A DNA stretch of 26,147 bases from JANMEX01 sp049696015 (GCA_049696015.1 JBAVTG010000162.1:1-26147), one strand, 5' to 3'; positions 8,235-16,935 are shown, numbered from the stretch's first letter. The notes: generated by a model not told the origin, from the letters alone. Translations and numbers: made by a program.

Positions 8235-11200
8235 TCACTCGGCGGGAAGCGCATCCCCGCCCGGTTCGGCCTTGGGCTTTGGCCTGCGGCTGAACATGCG
8301 CTTGATGCGGTTGATGATCGTGTCCTGAGGCGTCTCGCGGGTGAACACCATCAGCGCCGATGGTGTGATGATGAGCGTCAGCACGGTGGAGAAAGCAAGG
8401 CCGAAGACGATCGCGCTGGACAGCGAAATCCACCACTGCGTTGACGGCGCGCCGATGGTTGTCTCATGCGTCATCAGCTCAAGATTGATGCCAAACGCAA
8501 TCGGAAACACGCCCAGAATCGCCGTGGCAGCGGTCAGCACCACCGGGCGCGCGCGCTCGCGGCAGGTCTGCAAAATGGCATCCAGCTTGTTCATGCCCTC
8601 ATGGCGCAGCGTATCATAGGTGTCGATCAACACGATGTTGTTGTTCACCACCACACCGGCGAGCGCGATGACGCCAATGCCGGACATGACGATGCCAAAC
8701 GGCTGACCGGTGATCATCAAGCCGAGGAATACGCCGATGGTCGACATGATGACGGCGGACAGAACAAGCCACACGGAGGTGAAATTGTTGAACTGGGCGA
8801 GCAGCACCACAAAGATCAGGAAGATCGCTGCGCCGAATGCCTTGGACAGGAAGGCGGAAGCCTCTGCCGAATCCTGGTCAGAGCCCACCATTTTCCAGCG
8901 GATAGTGCCGAAATCTTCCTTAGCCATCATCTCGGCAACGCGCGCCTGCACAACGGCCGGCTGCACACCCTCTTTGACGTTGGCCTGCACAGTGATCGTC
9001 CGTTCGCCGTCAATGCGGTTGAGCGTGCCGACCGATTGCGCAGGTTCCCGGGTGACGAAGTTGGAGATGGGCACCGAGCCGAAAGCCGTCTCGATCCGCA
9101 GCTGGTCAAGCGTTGCAAGGGTGCGCCGGTCCTCGGGCAAGCGAAGGCGGATATCCACCGCATCATCGGTTCCGGCAGGCCGGTAATCCGACAGCTTCAA
9201 GCCCGACGTGACCAGTTGCACCACCGTGCCGACTGAGCCTGGGCCAATGCCGTACTTGGCAGCTTCCGTGCGGTTGATTTTCAATTCCCAGTCAATGCCG
9301 GGGATGGCAAGGCCGTCGGCGATATCGAGAACTTCGGCATCGGATTTCAACAGCGAAACCACCTTGCGGGCGGCATCTTCAATACCGGCAGGATCGGCAG
9401 CCGACAGGCGCACCTGTATGGCCTTGCCGGTTGGCGGACCGGCGGCTGGCACCGACACTTCAACTTCAACGCCCGGCATGCCGGCCATGGCGACCCGAAG
9501 ATCAGCCAGAATATCGTTGGCCGCCTTGCGCTCGCGCCAGTTGATAAACTCATATTGTATGGTGCCGATAACATCAGGCGCAACTTCATTGCCCTGCCCG
9601 CCGCCTGCGCCAACGCGGGTGTAAACGGTCTTGATGCCCGGCCAGCCGAGAATGCGCTCTTCGGCCTTGCGCACCAGACGGTCCTTTTCATCCAGAGACA
9701 TGTTGCCGCGCGCATGCACATAAAGCAGGCCGTAGTCCGGCTCGACATTGGGGAAGAATTCAACGCCCTTGCCGACCTTTCCATAGGTGTAGGGGACGGC
9801 CACCAGCAGCGCCAGCGCCAGGACAAGCACAGTCTTGGGATGAAGGATGGCGAGCCGCACCGTCTTCATATAGAGGCCGTCCTTATGCTCAGCCTCGTGC
9901 CGCGGCGGCTTGGCAAACATGGCGCCAAGCGTTGGCGTGAAGACGAGCGCGTAAAGCAGCGATGCCGACAGCGTCGCAATCAGCGTGATCGGCATGTATT
10001 TCATGAACTCGCCGACAATGCCCGGCCAGAACAGCAGCGGCGAGAAAGCGGCAATGCGGGTCAGTGTGGCGGCGGTGACCGGACCGGTCATCTTCTTGGC
10101 AGCCATCGCATAGGCGTTGACCCGGTCCATGCCCTCGGCCATGCGCCGCTCGGCAAATTCGGTGACAATAATGGCATCATCCACCAGCATTCCAACGGCA
10201 AGGATCAGCGAGAACAGCACCACCAGATTGACGGTGTAACCGGCCAGCGACAGGAACAGGATGCCCATCAGGAACGAGACCGGGATGGCAAAGCCGATGA
10301 ACAGCGAAGCGCGCCCGGACAGCGCGTAGAGAATGACAATGAACACCAGGATGACCGCCGTCAGCACCGAGTTCTGCAAATCGTGCAAAAGCTGGCGGAT
10401 GGTGTCGGACTTGTCCTGCGAAAAATCGATGACCGCCCCTTCCGGCAAAAGCGGTTTGAACGCTTCGGCAACCTTCTTGACGCCGTCGACGGTGTTGATG
10501 AGGTTGGCGCCGGTGCGTTTTGAGATTTCGATTGCGATGGCAGGCTTTCCATTGAGCCGCGTGATGGATTCAGCATCCTTGTAAGTCGAGCGGATTGTCG
10601 CAAGGTCGCGGACGCGCACGACCGCATTCTTGTCGGCAAGGACCGGCAAGTTTGCCACGTCTTCCACGGTTTCAATCAGCGAGGGGACCTTGACGGCATA
10701 GCGCCCTTCCGAGCCTTCCAGCGAACCGGCAGCGACCAGCGAGTTTGAACCGGCGACGCCGCCGATCAGTTGATCAAGCTTCAAACCGTAGGACGATAGC
10801 TTGACCGGGTCGATGATGACCTCGACCAGATCATCGCGCGCACCTTGCAGCTTGGCCTCAAGCACGCCGTCCACTTCTTCGATCCGCTTCTTCAATTCGC
10901 GCGCCGAAGCCATCAATTGGCGTTCGGAAGCATCGCCGGAAAGCGTGGCGACCAGAACCGGGAACTCGGACAGATTGACCTCAAACACGCCGGGCTCATC
11001 AGCGCCTTGCGGCAGATCACGCTTGGCATCGGAGACCTTCGAACGCACGTCATCCAGCGCCTTTCCAAGGTCGGCGCCAGCCTGGAATTCCATCAGCACA
11101 TTGCCGCCGCCCTGATAGGCGGCAGAGCGCATTTCCTTGATGCCCTTGATGTTTTTCAGCGCCGTTTCCATCGGCCGCAGCAACAGCCGCTCGGAATCTT

Positions 11201-11372
11201 CCGGCGATATGCCTTGATAGCCGAGTGAGACATAAATAATCGGAATTTGAATGTCGGGTTCTGCTTCCTTTGGAATTGACTGATAGGCCAGAGCGCCCGA
11301 AATCAGGAAGAAAAGCAGAATGGAAATTGTCAGCCGCGCATTTCGGATTGCAAGGTCGATGAGATGGGACAT
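8235..11372 (-). CDS. RND-family efflux transporter, inner-membrane permease subunit
   Basis: The 1045-residue protein is a full-length AcrB/MexB-type proton-driven pump. It starts with a membrane segment (LTISILLFFLISGALAYQSIP) followed by KEAEPDIQIPIIYVSLGYQG, and has two large periplasmic halves and about 12 transmembrane helices. The TM4 proton-relay pair is present as GMLVDDAIIVTE (D398, D399). In TM10 the position of the AcrB lysine is Asn, within GVVVNNNIVLID, as in several other RND branches. It lies 18 bases after the adaptor gene with the ribosome site GGAAAGG, so the two are cotranscribed. No outer-membrane channel gene is in the window, so a TolC-like protein must come from elsewhere. 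Its substrates are unknown. Confidence 0.96.
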   Translation of the reverse strand: MSHLIDLAIRNARLTISILLFFLISGALAYQSIPKEAEPDIQIPIIYVSLGYQGISPEDSERLLLRPMETALKNIKGIKEMRSAAYQGGGNVLMEFQAGADLGKALDDVRSKVSDAKRDLPQGADEPGVFEVNLSEFPVLVATLSGDASERQLMASARELKKRIEEVDGVLEAKLQGARDDLVEVIIDPVKLSSYGLKLDQLIGGVAGSNSLVAAGSLEGSEGRYAVKVPSLIETVEDVANLPVLADKNAVVRVRDLATIRSTYKDAESITRLNGKPAIAIEISKRTGANLINTVDGVKKVAEAFKPLLPEGAVIDFSQDKSDTIRQLLHDLQNSVLTAVILVFIVILYALSGRASLFIGFAIPVSFLMGILFLSLAGYTVNLVVLFSLILAVGMLVDDAIIVTEFAERRMAEGMDRVNAYAMAAKKMTGPVTAATLTRIAAFSPLLFWPGIVGEFMKYMPITLIATLSASLLYALVFTPTLGAMFAKPPRHEAEHKDGLYMKTVRLAILHPKTVLVLALALLVAVPYTYGKVGKGVEFFPNVEPDYGLLYVHARGNMSLDEKDRLVRKAEERILGWPGIKTVYTRVGAGGGQGNEVAPDVIGTIQYEFINWRERKAANDILADLRVAMAGMPGVEVEVSVPAAGPPTGKAIQVRLSAADPAGIEDAARKVVSLLKSDAEVLDIADGLAIPGIDWELKINRTEAAKYGIGPGSVGTVVQLVTSGLKLSDYRPAGTDDAVDIRLRLPEDRRTLATLDQLRIETAFGSVPISNFVTREPAQSVGTLNRIDGERTITVQANVKEGVQPAVVQARVAEMMAKEDFGTIRWKMVGSDQDSAEASAFLSKAFGAAIFLIFVVLLAQFNNFTSVWLVLSAVIMSTIGVFLGLMITGQPFGIVMSGIGVIALAGVVVNNNIVLIDTYDTLRHEGMNKLDAILQTCRERARPVVLTAATAILGVFPIAFGINLELMTHETTIGAPSTQWWISLSSAIVFGLAFSTVLTLIITPSALMVFTRETPQDTIINRIKRMFSRRPKPKAEPGGDALPAE

Positions 11373-11390
11373 GGCTTGAACCTTTCCCGC

Positions 11391-12533
11391 TTACTTCAAT
11401 TCGTCGGCAAATTGCGCTGCCAGTTTTTTCAAAGTCTCGGCATCAGGCTCAATCACGTTGAGCTGTTCGCCATCGGCGACAAAGTCCTGACCGGTGATGA
11501 TGATCCGGGTGCCTTCCGGCACGCCGGTTAGAATGATGGCGTTGGTGGCGTCATCGATCAGTTCAACAGGCAGGAAAACCGCCTTGGAATCCTTGTCGAC
11601 AGCGCGGACGCCAAGCACGCCCTCCTGATTGAGCGTTACTGCCGAGCGCGGCAGCTTGATGGCCTTGACCGGATCGGACTTCAGGTCGATCTCCGCTGTC
11701 ATGCCCGCCGGGATTTCGCCGTTGGCATTGTCCACAGCAACTTCGATGCGATAGGTGCGGGTAGCGGCATTGGCTTCGCGGCTGATATAGCGCACCGTGC
11801 CTTGCGCTTTCATGCCATTGACCAGCCGCACGTCTGCCGGGCTGCCAACCTTGATCGACGCCAGATTTCGTTCCGAGATATCGCCAACCGCGATGATCGG
11901 GTTCAGTGACAGCAGCGTCGCCACAACGGCGCCCTGGCCGACGGCCGAACCATTTTCCACAGCGATCTTGTCAATGATGCCGTCATAAGGGGCGATGACA
12001 AGGGTCCGCTCCAATTCAGCCTTGGCAGCCTCATACTGCGATTGAGCGCCCTGCAAATCAGCACGGACCGCATCCAGCTGCAATTTGGCGACATTGCCGC
12101 GCTTGGCCAGCGCTTCAGTCGCGGCCGCCTGGCTTGTCTTTTGTTTGACGACCTGGGCGGCGGCATCCACCGCAATCTTCTTTTCCTTGGAATCCATGTC
12201 GAGAATGATGTCGCCGGCCTTGACTGCATCACCCTGCTTGAATGGCAGCAGAGAAATCGTACCCGCCGAGCGCGTGGCAAGTTCGGCCCGCTTGTCCGGT
12301 GCAGTCTGGCCGGACACGCGGATGGTCAGGCGATGGTCAATCAAAGGAACAGCGATGGCGGATACTGTGCGTGGCGGCTTGACCGATGTCGCCGGTTTGG
12401 CCTCCGCCTGCGCTTTTTCAGGTGTCTCTTGCGCGGCAGAGCCAACGGACGAGAACTCGCCGGTCAAGACCCAGGCAGCGGCGGCGGCAAGGACCACAAT
12501 TGATGCAAATTTATGAAAACGAAAACGCGCCAT
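11391..12533 (-). CDS. RND efflux periplasmic adaptor (membrane fusion protein)
   Basis: The 380-residue protein is an HlyD/AcrA-family adaptor linking the inner-membrane pump to an outer-membrane channel. Residues 8-33 form an N-terminal hydrophobic segment (FASIVVLAAAAAWVLTGEF), a signal-anchor or signal peptide without a clear lipobox. A lipoyl-like half follows (RVSGQTAPDKRAELATRSAG, then FKQGDAVKAGDIILDMD), then a helical hairpin rich in Ala, Lys and Glu at about 118-175, the second lipoyl half (LVIAPYDGIIDKIAVENGSAVGQG, given here as overlapping pieces APYDGIIDKI and GSAVGQGA), and beta-barrel and membrane-proximal domains. It is the first gene of the two-gene efflux operon. No regulator gene adjoins it; the 190 bases upstream hold no clear operator. 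Confidence 0.93.
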   Translation of the reverse strand: MARFRFHKFASIVVLAAAAAWVLTGEFSSVGSAAQETPEKAQAEAKPATSVKPPRTVSAIAVPLIDHRLTIRVSGQTAPDKRAELATRSAGTISLLPFKQGDAVKAGDIILDMDSKEKKIAVDAAAQVVKQKTSQAAATEALAKRGNVAKLQLDAVRADLQGAQSQYEAAKAELERTLVIAPYDGIIDKIAVENGSAVGQGAVVATLLSLNPIIAVGDISERNLASIKVGSPADVRLVNGMKAQGTVRYISREANAATRTYRIEVAVDNANGEIPAGMTAEIDLKSDPVKAIKLPRSAVTLNQEGVLGVRAVDKDSKAVFLPVELIDDATNAIILTGVPEGTRIIITGQDFVADGEQLNVIEPDAETLKKLAAQFADELK

Positions 12534-12723
12534 GGATAATCCGGTCCGGTGCTTGTTGATTTGCGGCGGCAGTGTGTCAGCACTTGGTATTCTTGAAGGC
12601 CGGTTGCAAGGCCTGATCGAAGCTCAATACGCATGTTCCTGACAAGCGGATGTCTAGACCATTCTTCGCAACTGCGAAAGGGATTGGACATACGAAATCG
12701 GATCGCATCAATTGCCGGTTTGA

Positions 12724-15003
12724 TTATGCGAACTTCACCTCCGGTGACAGCGGCAGTGTGCGAATGCGCTTGCCGGTGAGGGCAAAGATGGCATTGGCCA
12801 GCGCCGGTGCGGCCGGCGGGGTGCCGATTTCGCCGACTCCGCCCATATGTTCGGCATGTTCGAGAATTTCGACATGGAACTGCGGCGTCTGCCAGATGCG
12901 CAAGCCGTCGTGATCGGGGAAGTTTTTCTGTTCAACCATGCCGTCAGCGAAAGTGATCTTCTGGTTCATCGCCGCCGAGAGTCCATAGATTGCGCCGGAG
13001 ATGATCTGTGCCTTGATATTGTCCGGATCGAGCGCAATCCCGACGTCTGCGGCGCACCAAAGGTTGGTGATACGCAAACCCTCAGGGGATTGTGCCACTT
13101 CGATAACCTGCGCGACCCAACCGCCAAATGACAGGCAAAACGCCATGCCCTTGGCGCGGCCCGGCGCATTGCTGCCCCAGTTGGACATCTGCGCCGCCTT
13201 CTCGACCGCCTTGGCGGCAGCAGGATGATCAGCCATCAGCTTGAGGCGCATGGCAACAGGATCAAGTTTTCCGGCCACGGCAACTTCATCCATGAAACAC
13301 TCATGGAAAAAGGCATTGTGCGAATTGCCGACCGAGCGCCAGAAGCTGGTTGGCACTTTCAAATCAACTTCGATGCCGCGCACGCTCATGTGGGCGATTC
13401 TGTAGGGCTGATTGAATGCGCCATCTGTCAGCGCCTTGTCCGGACCGAGCGGACCGTTGCCCAGCGACGGGAAATTGCGCCGCATCAATGAGCGCATGAT
13501 CGACGGCGCCGCAATGGCTCCATCCAATGCCACCGGTAAGCCATCCGCGCCGAGAACCGCCTTGAACTTTGCCGACGAGGCCGGGCGATAAAGATCATGC
13601 GTCATGTCCTCCTCGCGCGTCCATGTGACCTTCACGGGCTTGCTATCACTTTGCAGCGCAAGGAGCGTCGCATAGGCGGAAAAATCCATCTCGCCGCGCC
13701 GCCCGAATGCGCCGCCCATCATGGTGGTGTGAACCGTCACATCATCCTGACTGATCCCGGCCATCGAGGCGCAGATATAGCGCGTTGGTGTCGGGCCCTG
13801 ATTGGGCGACCAAACTGTGAGCTTGCCGTCCCTGAATTGCGCCGTCGCGTTCATTGGCTCCATCGGCGCGTGCGACAGGAACGGCACGGAATAGGTGGCT
13901 TCAATGACACGCTCGCGTGGCGCGTCAGCGAACTGCGTCACCGGATCGCCGATTTCGCGCAATGCCGAACCGCCGCCGGCGGCGAGCGCATCGTTGATCT
14001 GCGCCATGATCGCAGCCGTGTCGGCGGGGTATGGCGCTTGCCCCCAAACCACCTCCAGCGCATCTGCCGCCATGAAAGCCGTCCACGTATTATCGGCAAT
14101 GACGCCGAGCCCGTGGCCGAACTGGCAGTCAATCTCGACCACCTTGATGACACCCGGCATCGCCAGCGCGGCCTTCGCGTCATAGGATGTCATGCGCCCG
14201 CCCAGGCGCGGGTTCATCCTGACCGTCGCATAGACCATGTCGGGCAACGAAACATCAATGCCGAAAACCGGCGCGCCGGTGACCTTGGCGCGCATGTCGA
14301 CACGCTTCTGGCTCTTGCCCAGAAGCTTCCAGTCAGCACGGTCCTTGAGCTTGATATCAGAAGGTGGATCGATGCTTGCGGCCTTGAGCGCCAGCGCGCC
14401 ATAGGTGAAAGACTTGCCGGAAGCCGGATCCGTGATCGTGCCGTCTTTGGCAACGAGTGTATCAGCTTTGACGCCAAGGTCCTTGGCAGCAGCGGCTTTC
14501 AACATCTCGCGGGCCAAGGCGCCAGCATGGCGCATCTTGTCGAACGCATCGACGGTAGAGGTCGAGCCGCCGGTGAGCTGCAGCGCCAAGACTTTGCCGA
14601 TGCCGCCCATGACGGCGCGGAAACCATCCTGGAATGTCGAGCGGTCAAAGTGAGCAAACGGCGCGCCTTCGGACAGCACGGCCTCGTTATAGTAGGCGCC
14701 GGAAGCTGGTCCGTGCTCAACCTTGACCTGATCAAGCGTCACTTCCAGCTCTTCAGCCACCAGCGCCGCGAGCGTGGTCATGATGCCTTGCCCCATCTCG
14801 GCGCGCGGCGCGATGATGGTGATTGTATTGTCGGCGGCTATCTTCACATAGGGATTGAACGTCGCCTCGCCATCGGCAAGGCCTTCCTTGAGCGGGTTTT
14901 TCACCGGCTTTCTGTATTGATAATAACCGAACGCTGCACCGCCAGCGAGCGCAACAGCGCCAATCAGGAATGTGCGGCGGGCAATCGTGGCGACGCGTCC
15001 CAT
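12724..15003 (-). CDS. Molybdopterin-binding large subunit, isoquinoline 1-oxidoreductase/aldehyde oxidase type
   Basis: The 759-residue protein belongs to the xanthine oxidase superfamily and resembles IorB, the large subunit that hydroxylates N-heterocycles or oxidises aldehydes using a molybdenum cofactor. It begins MGRVATIARRTFLIGAVAL, a twin-arginine signal (RRTFLIG) followed by a hydrophobic stretch, so the folded enzyme should be exported to the periplasm by Tat. Cofactor-domain motifs include EMGQGIMTTLAALVAEEL, GGAFGRRGEMDF and near the C-terminus GGVGEIGTPPAAPALANAI, containing the catalytic Glu of GVGE. The ATG at 15003 is chosen over an upstream in-frame start because GGGAG lies eight bases before it, the Tat signal becomes N-terminal, and it is two bases after the small-subunit stop. 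No cytochrome or cofactor-maturation gene adjoins it. The substrate is unknown. Confidence 0.92.
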   Translation of the reverse strand: MGRVATIARRTFLIGAVALAGGAAFGYYQYRKPVKNPLKEGLADGEATFNPYVKIAADNTITIIAPRAEMGQGIMTTLAALVAEELEVTLDQVKVEHGPASGAYYNEAVLSEGAPFAHFDRSTFQDGFRAVMGGIGKVLALQLTGGSTSTVDAFDKMRHAGALAREMLKAAAAKDLGVKADTLVAKDGTITDPASGKSFTYGALALKAASIDPPSDIKLKDRADWKLLGKSQKRVDMRAKVTGAPVFGIDVSLPDMVYATVRMNPRLGGRMTSYDAKAALAMPGVIKVVEIDCQFGHGLGVIADNTWTAFMAADALEVVWGQAPYPADTAAIMAQINDALAAGGGSALREIGDPVTQFADAPRERVIEATYSVPFLSHAPMEPMNATAQFRDGKLTVWSPNQGPTPTRYICASMAGISQDDVTVHTTMMGGAFGRRGEMDFSAYATLLALQSDSKPVKVTWTREEDMTHDLYRPASSAKFKAVLGADGLPVALDGAIAAPSIMRSLMRRNFPSLGNGPLGPDKALTDGAFNQPYRIAHMSVRGIEVDLKVPTSFWRSVGNSHNAFFHECFMDEVAVAGKLDPVAMRLKLMADHPAAAKAVEKAAQMSNWGSNAPGRAKGMAFCLSFGGWVAQVIEVAQSPEGLRITNLWCAADVGIALDPDNIKAQIISGAIYGLSAAMNQKITFADGMVEQKNFPDHDGLRIWQTPQFHVEILEHAEHMGGVGEIGTPPAAPALANAIFALTGKRIRTLPLSPEVKFA

Positions 15004-15005
15004 GA

Positions 15006-15458
15006 TCAAACGCTCCCGTTTGCAGCGCGGTGGATGGCAGCGCGGATTTTGGGGTACGTGCCGCAGCGGCACAGATTGCCGCCCATCGCTTCGTCAATTT
15101 CAATGTCGCTCGGGTTGGGAATTTCCGAGAGCAGCGCCACAGCGCTCATGATCTGGCCAGACTGGCAATAGCCGCACTGCGCCACCTGCTCGTCAAGCCA
15201 TGCCTGCTGCACCTTGTGCAACACGCCATCTTTTTCGAGCCCGTCAATCGTCGTGACAGGACCGGTGACCGCGCTGACCGGGGTGACGCAGGAGCGGACG
15301 GCAACGCCATCAATAAGCACTGTGCAAGCGCCGCAAGAGGCAACGCCGCAGCCAAATTTTGGTCCCTTGATGTCGAGCACATCGCGAAGAGCCCACAAAA
15401 GCGGCATGTCATCAGGAACGTTCAAGTCCCGCTCCGTTCCGTTGACGGTCAATTTCAT
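15006..15458 (-). CDS. 2Fe-2S small subunit of the molybdenum oxidoreductase
   Basis: The 150-residue protein matches IorA-type small subunits in length and motifs. The N-terminal plant-ferredoxin-like domain has GCGVASCGACTVLIDG with C37, C42 and C45, and C57 as the fourth ligand. The C-terminal helical domain carries QCGYCQSGQIM (C95, C98) and NLCRCGTYPKIR (C130, C132) for the second cluster. The start at 15458 (MKLTVNG) is selected because the fold begins there. The protein has no signal peptide of its own and would be carried out with the Tat-signalled large subunit, as is known for related complexes. It is cotranscribed with the large subunit and divergent from the TetR gene. Confidence 0.93.
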   Translation of the reverse strand: MKLTVNGTERDLNVPDDMPLLWALRDVLDIKGPKFGCGVASCGACTVLIDGVAVRSCVTPVSAVTGPVTTIDGLEKDGVLHKVQQAWLDEQVAQCGYCQSGQIMSAVALLSEIPNPSDIEIDEAMGGNLCRCGTYPKIRAAIHRAANGSV

Positions 15459-15483
15459 GTGGAGTCTCCCAAGGTCTGATATC

Positions 15484-15522
15484 TGACGTATTGACAATAT
15501 GCGGCAAAATGTCAGAACGTCA
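15484..15522. promoter_or_regulatory. 39-bp dyad between tetR-like gene and the oxidoreductase operon (candidate operator)
   Basis: TGACGTATTGACA (15484-15496) and TGTCAGAACGTCA (15510-15522) are inverted copies matching at 11 of 13 positions, with a 13-base spacer. On the minus strand a -35-like TTGACG (15523 down to 15518) and -10-like CATATT or TATTGT hexamers lie inside the dyad, so a bound repressor would block the oxidoreductase promoter. The dyad ends four bases before the ATG at 15527, which supports that start for the regulator. Confidence 0.6.
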
Positions 15523-15526
15523 AGCC

Positions 15527-16099
15527 ATGGAAAAGCACGTTGCCGCAAATCCGCACGACGACAGGCGCAAACGCATTCTCGAATGCGCCTTCGACGTTGT
15601 GCTGCGCTATGGCTACCAGCGCATGACGATGGATGACGTAGCCAAGGCATGCGGCATGTCGCGCCCGGCGCTTTATCTGCAATTCAAGAACAAGGGCGAG
15701 ATTTACAGCGCCATCGCGTCAGAGATGATGCGCAGGGCGTTGGAGGGTGCAAAAGCAGCGCTTGACGGCAAAGGATCAATCGAGGATCGGCTGTTCGCCG
15801 CGATCAAATCCGGCATTCTCGATCCAATGGAATTCCTATATGCCACTGCCCACGGCGCCGAACTGTTGGACATGAAGCATCAAATGGCGGGCGACGTCAT
15901 CGCTGACTGGCGTTCAAAAAAATCCGCGATGATCGCTGCGGCGCTGGACACATCACGCGACGCCAAGCCCAAAAGCTTTACAGGCGCACAGCTCGCGCAA
16001 ATCCTGCTCGATGGCATGGATGGCCTGAAAATGCGGGCAAAATCGGCACAGGAGCGAAGTGACGGCGCAAAGATGCTGGTGAAGCTGGTGTGCGGCTAA
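15527..16099 (+). CDS. TetR/AcrR-family transcriptional regulator
   Basis: From the ATG at 15527 the product has 190 residues. The N-terminal helix-turn-helix is clear: DRRKRILECAFDVVLRYGY, MTMDDVAKACGMSRPALYLQF and KNKGEIYSAI, about residues 11-58. The helical C-terminal ligand domain is not diagnostic. In-frame starts at 15509 (ATG) and 15491 (TTG) are possible, but both lie within the 39-bp dyad and none has a good ribosome site; the start after the dyad is therefore preferred with modest certainty. It is divergent from the molybdenum oxidoreductase genes and probably represses them. Its stop overlaps the stop of the 3-hydroxybutyrate dehydrogenase gene on the other strand by a few bases. 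Confidence 0.88.
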   Translation: MEKHVAANPHDDRRKRILECAFDVVLRYGYQRMTMDDVAKACGMSRPALYLQFKNKGEIYSAIASEMMRRALEGAKAALDGKGSIEDRLFAAIKSGILDPMEFLYATAHGAELLDMKHQMAGDVIADWRSKKSAMIAAALDTSRDAKPKSFTGAQLAQILLDGMDGLKMRAKSAQERSDGAKMLVKLVCG

Positions 16100-16887
16100 A
16101 GGGCCGTCCAGCCGCCATCGACAGAGATGGTCGTGCCGGTGATCTGCGCCGCAGAGGCCGAGCACAGAAACACGGTCGTGCCGCCAATCTCTTCAACTGT
16201 TGCGAACTGACGCGATGGCTGGCGCTGCAGCATCACTTCCCGGATCACGGTTTCTCGGTCCATGTTGTGGACTTTCATCTGGTCCGGGATCTGCGCTTCG
16301 ACCAAGGGCGTCAGCACATAGCCGGGGCAGATAGCGTTGCAGGTTATGTTTTGGCCCGCCGTTTCCAGCGCAATGGTCTTGGTCAAGCCAACAACACCGT
16401 GCTTGGCGGCGATGTAGGCGGATTTGAACGGCGAGGCTGTCAGCCCATGCGCCGAGGCGATGTTGACGATGCGGCCCCAGCCGTTCTTGCGGAATAGCGG
16501 CAAAGCGATTGCCGAAGTATGAAATGCCGAGGACAGATTGATCGCCAGGATCTGGTCCCACTTCTCGACCGGGAACTCATCGACCGGCGCGACATGCTGG
16601 ATGCCGGCATTGTTGACAAGTATATCAAGCCCGCCGAGCGCCTTCGCGGCAGCACTGACCAATGCGCGGCATTCATCCCCCTTGGACATGTCCGCCTTCA
16701 GGTAAACCGCCTTGACGCCATGCCGTTTGGCAATGTCCGCCGCCAACTCATGGTCTTCCTTGCGGTCGGTGAACGAATTGAGCGCCACATTGCAGCCCGC
16801 AGCGGCGAGTGCTTCGGCAACACCGAGCCCGATGCCGGAATTGGAGCCGGTGATAACGGCGGATTTGCCCTTGAGAGCAGAAGTCAT
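16096..16887 (-). CDS. bdhA: 3-hydroxybutyrate dehydrogenase
   Basis: The 263-residue protein is a classical short-chain dehydrogenase matching bacterial D-3-hydroxybutyrate dehydrogenases, which interconvert 3-hydroxybutyrate and acetoacetate with NAD in the degradation of polyhydroxybutyrate. Motifs are GSNSGIG (14-20) for nucleotide binding, NNAG (92-95), and the catalytic triad S145, Y158 and K162. IQHVAPVDEFPVEKWD, AHGLTASPFKSAY and the C-terminal TGTTISVDGGWTAL are characteristic of this enzyme rather than of generic relatives. The start at 16887 (MTSALKGKSAVITG) gives the normal family N-terminus; a longer in-frame extension to 17112 is rejected because it would run into ispG sequence. 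It is divergent from ispG, and a PhaR-like site lies 31 bases upstream of its ATG. Confidence 0.9.
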   Translation of the reverse strand: MTSALKGKSAVITGSNSGIGLGVAEALAAAGCNVALNSFTDRKEDHELAADIAKRHGVKAVYLKADMSKGDECRALVSAAAKALGGLDILVNNAGIQHVAPVDEFPVEKWDQILAINLSSAFHTSAIALPLFRKNGWGRIVNIASAHGLTASPFKSAYIAAKHGVVGLTKTIALETAGQNITCNAICPGYVLTPLVEAQIPDQMKVHNMDRETVIREVMLQRQPSRQFATVEEIGGTTVFLCSASAAQITGTTISVDGGWTAL

Positions 16888-16912
16888 GACGCCTCGCGAA
16901 AGATGGGTGCTG

Positions 16913-16935
16913 ATTTGCTGCATTGCAGCACAAAT
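16913..16935. promoter_or_regulatory. CTGC-N3-GCAG dyad upstream of bdhA (candidate PhaR site)
   Basis: CTGC (16918-16921), ATT, and GCAG (16925-16928) form a perfect dyad, flanked by ATTTG (16913-16917) and CAAAT (16931-16935) as imperfect outer arms. CTGC-N3-GCAG is, as I recall, the sequence reported for PhaR of Rhodobacter. The site is 31-41 bases before the bdhA ATG. PhaR is encoded in this same window. Confidence 0.5.

Noticed and set aside
9555..10523. A 322-codon plus-strand frame opposite the RND permease
   Set aside because: Composition is typical of an antisense shadow, and the opposite strand contains the TM4 Asp pair of a real pump.
12665..12678. TTCGC-AACT-GCGAA hairpin after the oxidoreductase genes as a terminator
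   Set aside because: The stem is only 5 bp and no T-run follows on either strand.
15004..15072. A 23-residue extension of the large oxidoreductase subunit
   Set aside because: It overlaps the small-subunit gene and would bury the Tat signal; the ATG at 15003 has a good ribosome site.
13597..15171. A 524-codon plus-strand frame opposite the molybdenum oxidoreductase large subunit
   Set aside because: The minus strand encodes a complete enzyme with cofactor motifs; the plus translation is rich in Arg and His without any recognisable fold.
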